From Crocinitomix sp. (lineage in GTDB: Bacteria > Bacteroidota > Bacteroidia > Flavobacteriales_D > Crocinitomicaceae): 48,320 nucleotides of DNA. Both the position numbers and the translations under genes were made by a program. Of this stretch, positions 1 through 7,910 are shown one piece after another. Location of the stretch: positions 1 to 48,320 of the forward strand of contig WTCE01000072.1 of NCBI GenBank assembly GCA_013138735.1. Reading direction: 5' to 3'. The notes under the pieces are model-generated. The model saw nothing but the letters and a program-made list of their open reading frames with translations. It searched no databases and was not told the DNA's origin. How positions within the stretch are numbered: position 1 is the first letter of the stretch; each line of letters begins with the position of its first letter.

Positions 1-303
1 GCGGGCAATGTTTATGGCATTACGTGGTCTTGCATCATTTGGGTATCCTTTTTCAAAAAGGTGCAGGACCATCTCGGCCATGTCAGCAGAGATGCAACGG
101 GTAAGGTAATCCTCATCAATCACGTTATCGACCACCCAAAACGCTCCATCTAGACCATTGGAGTCTAGGACCGTTAGAACGGAGAGTTGTAGTTCATTGG
201 TTTTCGCACTTGATGGTGATACGCCAAGATGCTTAATCAGCTTATTCCACCCCTCGGCACAAGGGCTGGCCTCGCGTATGTCTTTTAGTGTTGTGTAAAT
301 CAT
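1..303 (-). CDS. Alanine-rich Imm-5-like protein, N-terminal part (continues at 48320)
   Basis: The frame opens with ATG at 303 behind a GGAGG Shine-Dalgarno and stays open to base 1, giving 101 residues. Joined to base 48320 it continues in frame for 95 more residues to a stop at 48033, 196 residues in all. The N-terminal half resembles alanine-rich phage and bacterial proteins that I associate with the Imm-5-like putative immunity family: an SPCAEGW segment, a LTVLDSNGLDGAFW segment, then LFEKGYPNDARPRNAI. The second half is a tetrapeptide repeat, described under 48033-48320. The function is unknown. The in-frame junction shows that the window ends are contiguous in a circular or circularly permuted map. 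Confidence 0.8.
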   Translation of the reverse strand, partial: MIYTTLKDIREASPCAEGWNKLIKHLGVSPSSAKTNELQLSVLTVLDSNGLDGAFWVVDNVIDEDYLTRCISADMAEMVLHLFEKGYPNDARPRNAINIAR

Positions 304-361
304 CCTCGCCTCCGCTACATATTTCTAGCGATTAATTCCAAACGTCACCATCAGAAAACCT

Positions 362-580
362 TTAAAAGCCTATGGTAACAGAGTCACCCTTGTAGATAAG
401 TTTTGCTTTGGGGTATTGGCGGGTCAAAATTTCAATAGAACTAAAAACCCCTTTATACACGGTCTTGTTATCATACAAGGCATCATAAGTCCCGTCCACA
501 TTCTTCAAATACAGTGCATTCACTACAACAGCCCCAACAACTTCAGGCTTAGGTGTATCACGGTTTATAGAAAACTTCAT
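362..580 (-). CDS. Small hypothetical early protein (72 aa)
   Basis: The ATG at 580 lies just after the stop of the 46-residue gene upstream (582-722), whose last codons supply a GGAGAA Shine-Dalgarno. The product has 72 residues, no membrane segment and no signal peptide. It is rich in beta-branched residues and has a Lys/Tyr-rich C-terminal half (KLIYKGDSVTIGF). I do not recognise a family. Its place in a tight chain of small leftward genes, next to the divergent promoter region, suggests an early protein, possibly one that acts on the host. Confidence 0.65.
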   Translation of the reverse strand: MKFSINRDTPKPEVVGAVVVNALYLKNVDGTYDALYDNKTVYKGVFSSIEILTRQYPKAKLIYKGDSVTIGF

Positions 581-581
581 G

Positions 582-722
582 TCATTTCTCCTGTGTTATA
601 ATAACTATTGAATCGGTTTCCTCATAGACACTATAGCCCATAAAGGAAAGAAGGTTTTGAGCCACATCAGGGGTAACTGGTATGTTACCCCCATGTAGTT
701 CCCTTATGTAGAAGTGTTTCAT
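582..722 (-). CDS. Small early protein (46 aa)
   Basis: The ATG at 722 overlaps the TGA of the upstream membrane-protein gene by four bases, and the stop lies one base before the next ATG (580), so it sits in a translationally coupled chain. The product starts MKHFYIRELHGGN and ends SIVIITQEK; it is a soluble mixed alpha/beta peptide with no motif I recognise. The coding sequence contains a perfect 8-bp inverted repeat (GGGGTAAC, six bases, GTTACCCC; 670-691) that could fold in the mRNA. Coupling and coding continuity support a real gene. The function is unknown. Confidence 0.6.
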   Translation of the reverse strand: MKHFYIRELHGGNIPVTPDVAQNLLSFMGYSVYEETDSIVIITQEK

Positions 723-946
723 GCCCACCCCCTGTATAATATATATAGTAAAGTGCTATATAAGACAGCGAAGGAGATAGATACAACTGCAACAGCCCTT
801 GCAAACGCCCAGTCGAACCCTTCCCCCACATCCCAGTAATAAGCCCACCCAACCCCTTGTAGGACAAGTTGTAGCAGCAGGAAACCAAGGGGTACCCCAA
901 CTATAGGGGCCAAGTAGCACAGAGGCTTAGGTAAGGAGTCATACAT
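719..946 (-). CDS. Small membrane protein (75 aa)
   Basis: The ATG at 946 follows the stop of the 163-residue gene by three bases. The protein is mostly hydrophobic, with about two membrane segments: residues 10-32 (CYLAPIVGVPLGFLLLQLVL and on) and 48-72 (AVAVVSISFAVLYSTLLYIL). A short loop with Asp and Glu lies between them. Its TGA overlaps the next start by four bases. Small inner-membrane proteins of unknown role are common in phage early regions; superinfection exclusion or host membrane modulation are possibilities, not conclusions. Confidence 0.65.
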   Translation of the reverse strand: MYDSLPKPLCYLAPIVGVPLGFLLLQLVLQGVGWAYYWDVGEGFDWAFARAVAVVSISFAVLYSTLLYILYRGWA

Positions 947-949
947 TAT

Positions 950-1441
950 TCAGCCACCCTTAGCCGCAATGGTTTTAAGAGCAGACTTCAGGGCATTGTC
1001 AAGCTTGGCCTGTGTCACATGTTCTTTGTTCATACGACGGGCCAGAGTCAAAGCCCATTTGTCAAGATCAAAGACAATTTCGGGGGCTTCAAACAATACT
1101 TCACGAACCTGCTTAGACCGAAAGCTAACACTTTCACCAGTGAGTTCACGAAGTAACGGCATCTTTTCAGAAGGTCCAGCGTTGTCCCCTAAGGTGATAC
1201 GAAGGCCGCTAGGCTGGTTTGCATCACGTTTGAGCTTAACACCCCCCACGCACTCCTTGACGACACGTCGCAGCACCGTAGAGTCTGCGCCTTCAGTTTT
1301 AGCTAGAAGCCAAGCCAAGGGTGTCCAGTCGTTGTGCTCAAACATGTGGTCAATGGTGGTTTCAACCAATTTGAGGCCGTTGGCCCCTGCCTTAGCTTGA
1401 CCACGGGTAAAGCCTTGGACCTGTTTAAGTAGAGTAGCCAT
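950..1441 (-). CDS. Hypothetical early protein (163 aa)
   Basis: The ATG at 1441 has a GAAAGGAA Shine-Dalgarno about six bases upstream. The 163-residue product is soluble and charged, with the segment HNDWTPLAWLLAKTEGADS near residues 36-54 and a Lys/Ala-rich C-terminus (ALKSALKTIAAKGG). I recall similar phage proteins of unknown function but cannot name a family. The gene heads one leftward unit, with the element at 1531-1559 and leader hairpins at 1470-1529 just upstream. This suggests early, well-expressed synthesis. Confidence 0.75.
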   Translation of the reverse strand: MATLLKQVQGFTRGQAKAGANGLKLVETTIDHMFEHNDWTPLAWLLAKTEGADSTVLRRVVKECVGGVKLKRDANQPSGLRITLGDNAGPSEKMPLLRELTGESVSFRSKQVREVLFEAPEIVFDLDKWALTLARRMNKEHVTQAKLDNALKSALKTIAAKGG

Positions 1442-1469
1442 TTGTAGTTCCTTTCACTGGGATGCTATG

Positions 1470-1529
1470 GGAAACAAAGTTTCCTTGTGCCTTATGACAC
1501 ATGAACAAGGCTGTAAAATTACGGCCTTG
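1470..1529 (-). promoter_or_regulatory. Structured 5' leader of the 163-aa gene
   Basis: Two inverted repeats lie between the promoter-like element and the start at 1441. The first, at 1506-1529, pairs CAAGGC with GCCTTG and GTAA with TTAC, nearly perfect with a short loop. The second, at 1470-1484, is GGAAAC, three bases, GTTTCC. The first would sit at or near the 5' end of a transcript from 1531-1559, where a hairpin could stabilise the mRNA. No U-run follows either, so termination is unlikely. Confidence 0.4.
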
Positions 1530-1530
1530 C

Positions 1531-1559
1531 ATAGTGCTATAAGTAGCCGCGAGAGTTAC
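1531..1559 (-). promoter_or_regulatory. Leftward promoter-like element, copy 2
   Basis: Read on the minus strand this is GTAAC, seven bases, GCTACTTAT, two bases, CACTAT. It matches the element at 1703-1732 in sequence and layout, with a spacer one base longer. Each copy precedes a leftward gene (this one the 163-residue gene). The repeated layout, with a hexamer resembling a -10 box, suggests a duplicated early promoter. The strand and direction are inferred from the downstream genes. Confidence 0.45.
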
Positions 1560-1672
1560 CCCTTCAAACCTAAATGCAGCTTAATCATAGCCGTGACAGT
1601 CTTGAAATCTTTTTGGGGGTGAAATTCGTGGCCGTTTACTTGGCAAGATTTGGCAGACATAGTAATTTTCAT
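1556..1672 (-). CDS. Small basic early protein (38 aa)
   Basis: The ATG at 1672 has an AAGGAAG Shine-Dalgarno six bases upstream. The frame encodes 38 residues, beginning MKITMSAKSCQVNGHEFHP and ending KLHLGLKG, and stops inside the downstream promoter-like element. It is the first leftward gene after the long intergenic region, with a promoter-like repeat just upstream. I recognise no family. The strong ribosome binding site and position make it a credible early peptide. Confidence 0.55.
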   Translation of the reverse strand: MKITMSAKSCQVNGHEFHPQKDFKTVTAMIKLHLGLKG

Positions 1673-1702
1673 AACAACTTCCTTTTATACAAGGGCATTA
1701 GG

Positions 1703-1732
1703 ATAATACCATAAGTAGCTCGTATGTTACAA
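1703..1732 (-). promoter_or_regulatory. Leftward promoter-like element, copy 1
   Basis: On the minus strand the element reads TTGTAA, eighteen bases, TATTAT, and contains GTAAC-N6-GCTACTTAT, which is shared with 1531-1559. It resembles a sigma-70 promoter with a long spacer and sits about 30 bases upstream of the 38-residue gene. It is probably a major early leftward promoter. The shared internal block suggests duplication or a common regulator. Confidence 0.5.
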
Positions 1733-3115
1733 GCTACCAAGCTATTATCTAGCTTCAGTTAGACAATCTCAAAGCCTAATATGTTCCAACCGAAACCCTA
1801 GGTTTCAGCATTACATAACTAACCGAGTCACTAACATATGGAAGCCTTGTCAATCTACCAATAGGCTTGATGCAAGGGCATATGCTAAGTTCCAACTATA
1901 ATATTCTTGTGCGACGGCAATGCCTGAACCCGCTAGGCCGTATCATTCCCAAAGCCAAACATGTAGACGCAATGCGTCATAGTTCGGAGGAACTGCCTAT
2001 CACTTTTCCTATCGCTAGCATGTTGCCGCATCTATAATCTATATCCTATGGATACATCTATAGCTATACGTGCCTGTCAAAGCCCATGTTTCACAAAATA
2101 GTTCGTGCCTTGTTTGGTTTGTTATCTGGTGTAATATAGGTAGGATGCAAGGTCCCTAATGCTATACCCCTGTTAGGATGTGTCGGAGTGGTTCCCTAGC
2201 TTACGTATCCCCCTAAGGTTCTATGCTTACCAAGTATGTAGTCCTATCCCGCGCCTTGCTTATGGTGGCAAGTGTCACCTGTTGCCTAGTTGCAACACGG
2301 GCGGTTGTGTGGAACGCCTACTCAATCCAGCTACAGTTTAAGGTCGTAATCGATTGGACCAAGTGCATCTTGTTCATATATTCAATTCATAGTCAACTTA
2401 TATTTACAGGGACTTGATTGCACCCTGTTAGCTTAGTGTGGAGACGCTGATAACCAGGTTGCCTTAGCGGTTTGGTGTATCTTGTCTTTCCGTATAACCC
2501 TTATGCCACCCAATTGTGGCAGAAATAAGGCAAGGGGGGGATTTAATTAAACTATCTTTGCAGTTGAGAATCATTCGCAACTAGCCACACATTATATATA
2601 AGGAACAGGCGCACGCGAATAGGCATAAGACATAGAATGTCAATGGCCGCGAAGCGTTTAATAAGCACCAAGCCCCCTTGCATACCTCTAACCCTTTGAA
2701 AAGCCTTGCTTTTCCCTCCCCCTATGTTGCAAACAAGGCACAGTTAGGATAAAACAAGGGTGTGTATGTTCAATACAACTAGACTTTGCGGAGGGAAATT
2801 GATAAGGGGGTGGCTAAGGGGGGAAGGCCTAGTGTTTCTATTTGCATAGCAACTCAAAATATTCCTGCGGAAAAGACAGGAGTTGGGAAACTTGTGGTGC
2901 TTATACTATTTACAACTATGTCCGATATACCTCCGTTACCTCTTTTCGTAAAAAGAACCACTCCCCAGCGGGAGTTAAGCTACGGAGAACAATTTCACCA
3001 GAGATAGCCGTGAAGGTCCAAAGGACCTGAACGTCTACTCTTTACACTACTTATACGAAGAAACAGTCAGATTGGGTTTTAAACTAAAACCTTAGCTACA
3101 GACAAAGGAATAACA
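1733..3115. other. Long non-coding region between divergent arms
   Basis: I see no convincing gene in about 1.4 kb. The frames at 2223-2417 and 2786-3030 lack good ribosome binding sites and look random. The region has many short repeats of TAG/CTA character and a hairpin near 2500-2530 (TGCCAC, six bases, GTGGCA). It separates the two opposed arms, so it could hold promoters, an origin, a packaging-related site or an untranslated RNA. None can be assigned from sequence alone. Confidence 0.5.
3014..3091 (+). promoter_or_regulatory. Two hairpins upstream of the first rightward gene
   Basis: A perfect 6-bp inverted repeat with a three-base loop lies at 3014-3028 (AGGTCC, AAA, GGACCT). A second, GGTTTT-AAACT-AAAACC, lies at 3075-3091, about 25 bases before the start at 3116. 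Neither has a clear U-run. They may be operators or leader structures of the rightward transcript. The sigma factor encoded at 35749-36237 might act in this region, but I see no certain promoter. Confidence 0.3.
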
Positions 3116-4006
3116 ATGTTTAATAAGAATAGTCTATTTGAGGTTTTGGGTAACGAAGGTTACAGTGGCCAAATGAATGAAAGAGAATATGCCTTTTTAA
3201 AGACAGGGGGGTATAGTGGGCAGTTAAACTATATGTGGTGGAACTACCTAGAGGCCCAAGGCTATAGTGGAACACTTACAGATAAGTTCTATGCGTGGGC
3301 CCTAGCTGGCTATCCACTAGCGGGGTTCTCTTTTGCTGACCTCCCTGCCGCAAAGATGCAGTGGCTTGATGAAACTGCGGCAGACCTTGCACTGGACGTC
3401 CCACCAGACGTAACTGAGTTGATCAACCGCATAGCGGGGGAGCCTAACGCGATACAGCTTGCCACGGTTAACATGCTGCACGATGGCGGGGCGTATGTTG
3501 AGGCTGGTGCGGCGCAATACGCGACAATGGACCTCGGTGGGGCCGGAAGTTCTGACTACCTAATAAGTTGTGTGGTTAATGCCACGGCAACGACTAAGGT
3601 TAGGCGCATTGTCGAGTTGACTGACGCCGCCAAGACTTACCTTATCCAAGCGTCTGTGTATTCGTTGGTTAGTGCTGACGGGTTCAGGTTTGCGTCGAGT
3701 GTCGGCATTAACCACTTGATAACTGGCCTAACTGTCGGGAATTATTACGCGATCACCTACGGGCATATCGGAGGCGAATTCTACTACGGTGTTAAGGGCG
3801 AGAACGCTACAGGTTTAATCGCAAATGTTACTGGGACTGCGCTGCCAACCCCCTACCACTTTCTTGTCGGCAACGTGCTTACCGTTGGGACTGCGGTTAA
3901 TATCGCGTCTGCTCAACTGGCCTTGGGCGGCATTGAGGTATCGGACTACCAAAATGTCCTAGATGAATCCTATGACTGGGGCGTAGCGCAGGGGCTAATC
4001 ACATGA
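3116..4006 (+). CDS. Tail fibre / virion adhesin-like protein (296 aa)
   Basis: The ATG at 3116 has an AAAGGAA Shine-Dalgarno. Residues 15-60 hold three copies of a short GYSG repeat (GYSGQMNEREY, GYSGQLNYMWW, GYSGTLTDKFY), a pattern seen near the N-termini of phage tail or appendage proteins. The rest is beta-rich with Gly, Ala and Thr, as expected of a receptor-binding or carbohydrate-binding region. From about 3330 the bases become clearly richer in G and C than the surroundings, and this continues through the next gene, a sign of separate origin. The role in host binding is inferred from composition and from lying first in the structural arm. Confidence 0.6.
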   Translation: MFNKNSLFEVLGNEGYSGQMNEREYAFLKTGGYSGQLNYMWWNYLEAQGYSGTLTDKFYAWALAGYPLAGFSFADLPAAKMQWLDETAADLALDVPPDVTELINRIAGEPNAIQLATVNMLHDGGAYVEAGAAQYATMDLGGAGSSDYLISCVVNATATTKVRRIVELTDAAKTYLIQASVYSLVSADGFRFASSVGINHLITGLTVGNYYAITYGHIGGEFYYGVKGENATGLIANVTGTALPTPYHFLVGNVLTVGTAVNIASAQLALGGIEVSDYQNVLDESYDWGVAQGLIT

Positions 4007-4416
4007 GAGTTTTAATCACAGACACGGTTCAAAATGCAGTTATGGCGCAGCAGGCGGTCTTTGGTCTCGGTGTTCGCGTGGCGACGAAGGCTGGCATTAC
4101 CCTGAAGGCCACGGCCACGTCACGCATTTACACAATGGCGGACGGTCGGCCCTGCATTCTTCTCGATGATGGGTTCGCGATTAACGAGAAGGTTCTTCTC
4201 GCCGGTAGCTTCACAGACGTTCCGCAAGACATTGCAGACGCATGGGGGGCCTCCCCCTCACCCGAGCAATGGGCAGCCATTGGCATTGCTGACCCGCTGG
4301 TTGAAGTGCCTCTGCCAGGTGAAGTCTGGATGCTTTCCAGCTTGGCTATATTGGGTGTTCCAACCGAAATCTACGCTCTTGGCGAGGATGACGAACTGAC
4401 CGAGGTGCAGATGTGA
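4003..4416 (+). CDS. Hypothetical virion-associated protein (137 aa)
   Basis: The ATG at 4003 overlaps the previous stop by four bases. The 137-residue protein has mixed alpha/beta character, with short segments DGRPCILLDDGFAINEKVLLAG and SPSPEQWAAIGIADPLVEVPLPG. It has no signal peptide or membrane segment. The gene shares the raised G+C of the second half of the gene before it and was probably acquired with it. It may be a fibre partner or chaperone, since such proteins often follow fibre genes; this is positional inference only. Confidence 0.6.
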   Translation: MRVLITDTVQNAVMAQQAVFGLGVRVATKAGITLKATATSRIYTMADGRPCILLDDGFAINEKVLLAGSFTDVPQDIADAWGASPSPEQWAAIGIADPLVEVPLPGEVWMLSSLAILGVPTEIYALGEDDELTEVQM

Positions 4417-4769
4417 CGTTCAGTAACTTATCACCAGATGTCCAAGCCAGTTTTGGCAACGGGATCGGCCCGAAGTGGTTTCCCGCTTGGCTACGCGACT
4501 TCATTACCCAAACCCTAAGCAGGTTCTTTTCCGAGGCAAGCTGGCGGCATCACGATTACGGCTATTGGATTGGGGGGAATGAACGGGACCGTGCGGTCTG
4601 TGATAGGAAATTCTTGGCTGCAATGCTTCGGGATAGCGGATCACTTTGGTATGATGGGAGCAAGACTATGATTCCGCTTGCCGCACTCTTGTCGTTCATA
4701 TTTTACGCTGCTGTCCGGTTATTTGGGGGTGGCTCATTCAATTACTTTAGGGGGCCTTATGAAGGTTGA
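4413..4769 (+). CDS. Small protein with HHDY motif and C-terminal membrane segment (118 aa)
   Basis: Translation probably starts at GTG 4413, overlapping the previous stop by four bases. Residues 42-72 carry SWRHHDYGYWIGGNERDR followed by CDRKFLAAMLRD. This combination of His-Asp-Tyr, a Gly-rich turn and a Cys-containing helix recalls phospholipase A2-like and related small phage proteins, but I cannot confirm a catalytic family. A hydrophobic stretch near residues 85-105 could span a membrane. Its 3' end overlaps the next gene. A role in DNA entry or membrane interaction is possible. Confidence 0.5.
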   Translation: MTFSNLSPDVQASFGNGIGPKWFPAWLRDFITQTLSRFFSEASWRHHDYGYWIGGNERDRAVCDRKFLAAMLRDSGSLWYDGSKTMIPLAALLSFIFYAAVRLFGGGSFNYFRGPYEG

Positions 4770-5268
4770 CAAAAATCTTTTCAAAGATGGTAAGAACAGG
4801 TATATTACACAAAGCTTGTTCCTAGAGCTTGGTTACAACACAGACCTGGCAGTGTATACACTAGACGGAGAGGACAAGGTTTACAAAGGCAAGACCTACC
4901 CCTCCCTTAAGAAGAGGTTCCTTGAGATGAGGGACCCAGAGCAATATTTGTTTGCTTCTGAACACCTCTTTGACTGGGGCCATTGGAAACGTATCAGGAA
5001 TAACAACTTAATTACACCCCACGTAGAAGAGTGGGAGGAGGAGCTTAGTGCCCTTCTTCGTTCAGAGGGTATACAAACCATCCTAGAGGCTGCTGATGCA
5101 GGTTCATACCAAGCTGGTAAGTGGCTTAATGACAGGGGTTGGGAAGTTAAGAAAGCTGGGAGACCCTCTAAGGCAGATGTTAATGATGCCATAGAAAAAG
5201 AGAAGAAAATTAAAGAAGACTTTGGTGAAGATGTAACTCTTCTAGAAGCATATAGAGAGAGCAAGTAA
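4759..5268 (+). CDS. Probable terminase small subunit (169 aa)
   Basis: I choose the ATG at 4759, within the end of the previous gene, because the longer frame upstream is only overlap. The protein is charged. Its C-terminal third reads WLNDRGWEVKKAGRPSKAD and then a Lys/Glu-rich helix. The GRPSKA segment near a helical C-terminus is typical of small terminase subunits of T7-like and related podoviruses, which recognise phage DNA and load the large subunit. The gene lies one fibre gene upstream of the large terminase, which supports the call. A helix-turn-helix is not obvious by eye. Confidence 0.6.
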   Translation: MKVDKNLFKDGKNRYITQSLFLELGYNTDLAVYTLDGEDKVYKGKTYPSLKKRFLEMRDPEQYLFASEHLFDWGHWKRIRNNNLITPHVEEWEEELSALLRSEGIQTILEAADAGSYQAGKWLNDRGWEVKKAGRPSKADVNDAIEKEKKIKEDFGEDVTLLEAYRESK

Positions 5269-5269
5269 C

Positions 5270-6304
5270 ATGGGCATATTTACATCACTAATCAACGTAA
5301 CTAGCGGCTATAATAGGTCTGCTGTTAACAGTAATTTTGAAGCTATTGCTACCGCCCTTGAAGACGGCCTAAGCAGGTCTGGCTCACTTGTGAATACAAT
5401 GGAGGCTGGCCTAGACTTAAATAACAATGACTTGTTGAATGTAGGCGTAGCTAATGTGGCTTCTCTAAAGGTGGCGGGGGTAACTGTAACAGATGCTACC
5501 TATGTCCCAGACTGGGAAGGTCCTTGGGAAACCTCCACACCATACACCATAAATGATTTGGTAAGTGAGGCTGGTAGCACCTACATTTGTCTTGTGGCAC
5601 ACACCTCTGGGACATTCTCCTCTGACCTAACATCCAACTACTGGGACCTATTCGCCCAACAAGGGTCGGCTGGTGCTGGGACGGGGGACATGCTAGCTGC
5701 TAACAACCTCAGTGATGTCACCAACGTAGCTACTTCAAGGGGCAACCTTGATTTAGGGACAGCTGCAACGACAGCTTCTACAGATTATGCTACAGCTGCA
5801 CAAGGCACCTTAGCTGACAGTGCCTTGCAGAGCCTCTCACAAGCAACAGAGACTACAGTGGGGGGAGCTGAACTAGCTACACAAGCTGAAGCGGAGGCTG
5901 GCTCTGATGATCTAGCAATGATGACAGCACTTAAAACTAAGCAAGCTGTTGATAACCTCTCCCCAATTAGTGCGAAGTCTTTCGTAAGCACTGCACAAGT
6001 CCCAACAGACGGTGCTAGAATCTCTGTGGCACATGGACTAGGAACGGTCCCACTAATTATCAGCTTATCCGTTGTTTGCACCACAACAGAGGGGGGCTGG
6101 TCTGTTGGGGAGACCATGATGATTAACCCAGCTTCCAACGAAACCTCGGATGCCTCTGGCACCAAAGGGTTAGCCACAATGTTTGACAGCACAAATGTCT
6201 ACCTACAAATGGGGGACGATGGTTTGAGACTTGTCTCTAGCACAGGGGGTAAGTTTACATTGGATAGCTCTAAGTGGAATTTATATATAAGGGCTTGGGC
6301 ATAA
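5270..6304 (+). CDS. Tail fibre with carbohydrate-binding-like module (344 aa)
   Basis: The start is one base after the previous stop. The N-terminus (MGIFTSLINVTSGYNRSAVNSNFEAI) and the LDLNNNDLLNV segment at about residues 48-58 are typical of podovirus tail fibre bases. Residues 80-128 (WEGPWETSTPYTINDLV, Y-C, HTSGTFSSDL, YW) match the aromatic pattern of small carbohydrate-binding modules common in phage fibres. A collagen-like linker follows (AGAGTGDMLAANNLSDV, NLDLGTAAT), then a beta-rich tip with an Asp/Gly-rich end. It probably binds host surface polysaccharide. Confidence 0.75.
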   Translation: MGIFTSLINVTSGYNRSAVNSNFEAIATALEDGLSRSGSLVNTMEAGLDLNNNDLLNVGVANVASLKVAGVTVTDATYVPDWEGPWETSTPYTINDLVSEAGSTYICLVAHTSGTFSSDLTSNYWDLFAQQGSAGAGTGDMLAANNLSDVTNVATSRGNLDLGTAATTASTDYATAAQGTLADSALQSLSQATETTVGGAELATQAEAEAGSDDLAMMTALKTKQAVDNLSPISAKSFVSTAQVPTDGARISVAHGLGTVPLIISLSVVCTTTEGGWSVGETMMINPASNETSDASGTKGLATMFDSTNVYLQMGDDGLRLVSSTGGKFTLDSSKWNLYIRAWA

Positions 6305-6308
6305 TAAA

Positions 6309-7910
6309 ATGGAACAGTGGCTAAAAGAAGCTAATAAGAAACTTGAGGCCATGCCAGACAGCGTGAGAGAGGTTAGGGAAGTCGCTATGAACGACCTTAA
6401 CTTCTTCGCTAAGTTGGTTAACCCAGGGTATATGTATGGCAGTGTTCACAGAGATATATATAATTGGTTGCAGACATACAATCTATATGGGATGGAAGAT
6501 GAACTAACTAGTAACAAACTAATCATGCTACCCCGTGCCCACCTTAAGTCTCATATGGTAGCAACTTGGTGTGCATGGATTATCACCCGACACCCAGAAG
6601 TAACCATCTTGTATACATCAGCTACATCAAACTTAGCTGAGACACAGCTGTATGACATCAAGAATATTCTTGGGGGGACTCAATATCAGAAGTATTGGCC
6701 TGAGTATATTAAACCAGATGTTGGTAAGAGGGAGAAGTGGTCCTCTGTTCGTATTACTATTGACCACCCAAAACGTAAAGAAGAAGGCATCCGAGATGCA
6801 ACCATCTCTGCTGCTGGACTTACCACCAATACCACTGGTTGGCACGCTGACATTGTTATAGCTGATGACTTGGTTGTGCCAGAGAACGCCTACACAGAGG
6901 ATGGACGAGAGTCTGTTAGTAAGAAAGCCTCCCAGTTCACTTCCATCAGGAACGCTGGGGGATTTACTCTGGCATGTGGCACACGTTACCACCCAGCTGA
7001 TATTTACGCTGTGTGGAAAGATCAACTCTTCCGTAACTACACTGAAGAGGGGGAGTTTGTTGGGCAAGAACTAGTTTGGGAAATCAAAGAGTTCAAGGTT
7101 GAGGTAGACGACTTGTTTATCTGGCCTCGTGTAGTGCGTAAGGATGGCAAAGCTTTTGGGTTTAACAAACAAGTCTTAGAACGTATTCGTGCTGAGTATT
7201 CAGATACAGTGCAGTTCTTTGCCCAATATTATAATGACCCCAATGACCCTGCTTCAGACAGGATTAGCAGAGACAAGTTCCAATATTATAACCCTTTCCA
7301 CCTTCGTAAAGAAAGTAATGGGTGGTTTTATAAAGGACGTAGACTCAACATCTATGCTGCAATTGACTTTGCCTTCTCTATGAGGAAGCAAGCAGACTAT
7401 ACGGCCATTGTAGTTATAGGCATTGATTGTGATAAGCAGATTTATGTCTTGGATATTGACAGGTTTAAAAGCTTTAAAACCATTGAATACTTTAGGCACG
7501 TAGCTGTATTACACTCTAAGTGGGGGTTTAAGAAGCTCCTAGCTGAGGTTACAGTGGCACAGAAGACTATCGTGGAGGCTATTAAGGATCATGTTCGTAA
7601 GGACGGTCTACGGCTCTCTGTGGACGAGTATAGACCCTCTAAGGCAGAGGGTAGTAAGGAAGAACGCATCGCTGCTGCACTAGAACACAGATATGAAGAC
7701 TTAACCATGTGGCACAACGAAGGTGGGTGGACCCCAACTTTGGAGGATGAGCTTATCCTATCTAGGCCGAGACACGATGACATCAAAGATGCTTTGGCCT
7801 CAGCCGTGAATATAGCGATAGCCCCAGCTAGGGGGAGATCAGATACAATGAAGGATTTGTTCACCTCTAAGAGGACTAATGTTCAAAGTAGATTCGGGGG
7901 ATTTGCCTAA
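6309..7910 (+). CDS. terL: Terminase large subunit
   Basis: This 533-residue protein is the DNA-packaging motor and nuclease. The deviant Walker A PRAHLKS lies at residues 75-81, and Walker B DIVIADD at about 181-187. A coupling segment with ATSNLAE follows Walker A. The C-terminal RNase H-like nuclease begins with AAIDFAFSMRKQADYTAI near residue 350 and has a later Asp in RHDDIKDAL. Length and motif order match T7 gp19-type terminases. Its stop overlaps the portal start (TAATG). Confidence 0.93.
   Translation: MEQWLKEANKKLEAMPDSVREVREVAMNDLNFFAKLVNPGYMYGSVHRDIYNWLQTYNLYGMEDELTSNKLIMLPRAHLKSHMVATWCAWIITRHPEVTILYTSATSNLAETQLYDIKNILGGTQYQKYWPEYIKPDVGKREKWSSVRITIDHPKRKEEGIRDATISAAGLTTNTTGWHADIVIADDLVVPENAYTEDGRESVSKKASQFTSIRNAGGFTLACGTRYHPADIYAVWKDQLFRNYTEEGEFVGQELVWEIKEFKVEVDDLFIWPRVVRKDGKAFGFNKQVLERIRAEYSDTVQFFAQYYNDPNDPASDRISRDKFQYYNPFHLRKESNGWFYKGRRLNIYAAIDFAFSMRKQADYTAIVVIGIDCDKQIYVLDIDRFKSFKTIEYFRHVAVLHSKWGFKKLLAEVTVAQKTIVEAIKDHVRKDGLRLSVDEYRPSKAEGSKEERIAAALEHRYEDLTMWHNEGGWTPTLEDELILSRPRHDDIKDALASAVNIAIAPARGRSDTMKDLFTSKRTNVQSRFGGFA

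Noticed and set aside
670-691. 8-bp inverted repeat as a terminator
   Set aside because: It lies inside a coupled coding sequence and has no T-run on either side.
685-900. 71-residue frame on the minus strand
   Set aside because: It is a shifted reading over the membrane-protein gene (719-946) and the 46-residue gene (582-722), which are coupled to their neighbours.
2223-2417. 64-residue hydrophobic frame on the plus strand
   Set aside because: No ribosome binding site, no neighbours in the chain, and composition like the surrounding non-coding sequence.
2786-3030. Overlapping frames before the first rightward gene
   Set aside because: Two frames of similar length overlap, with poor starts and no family resemblance; they run into the hairpin at 3014-3028.
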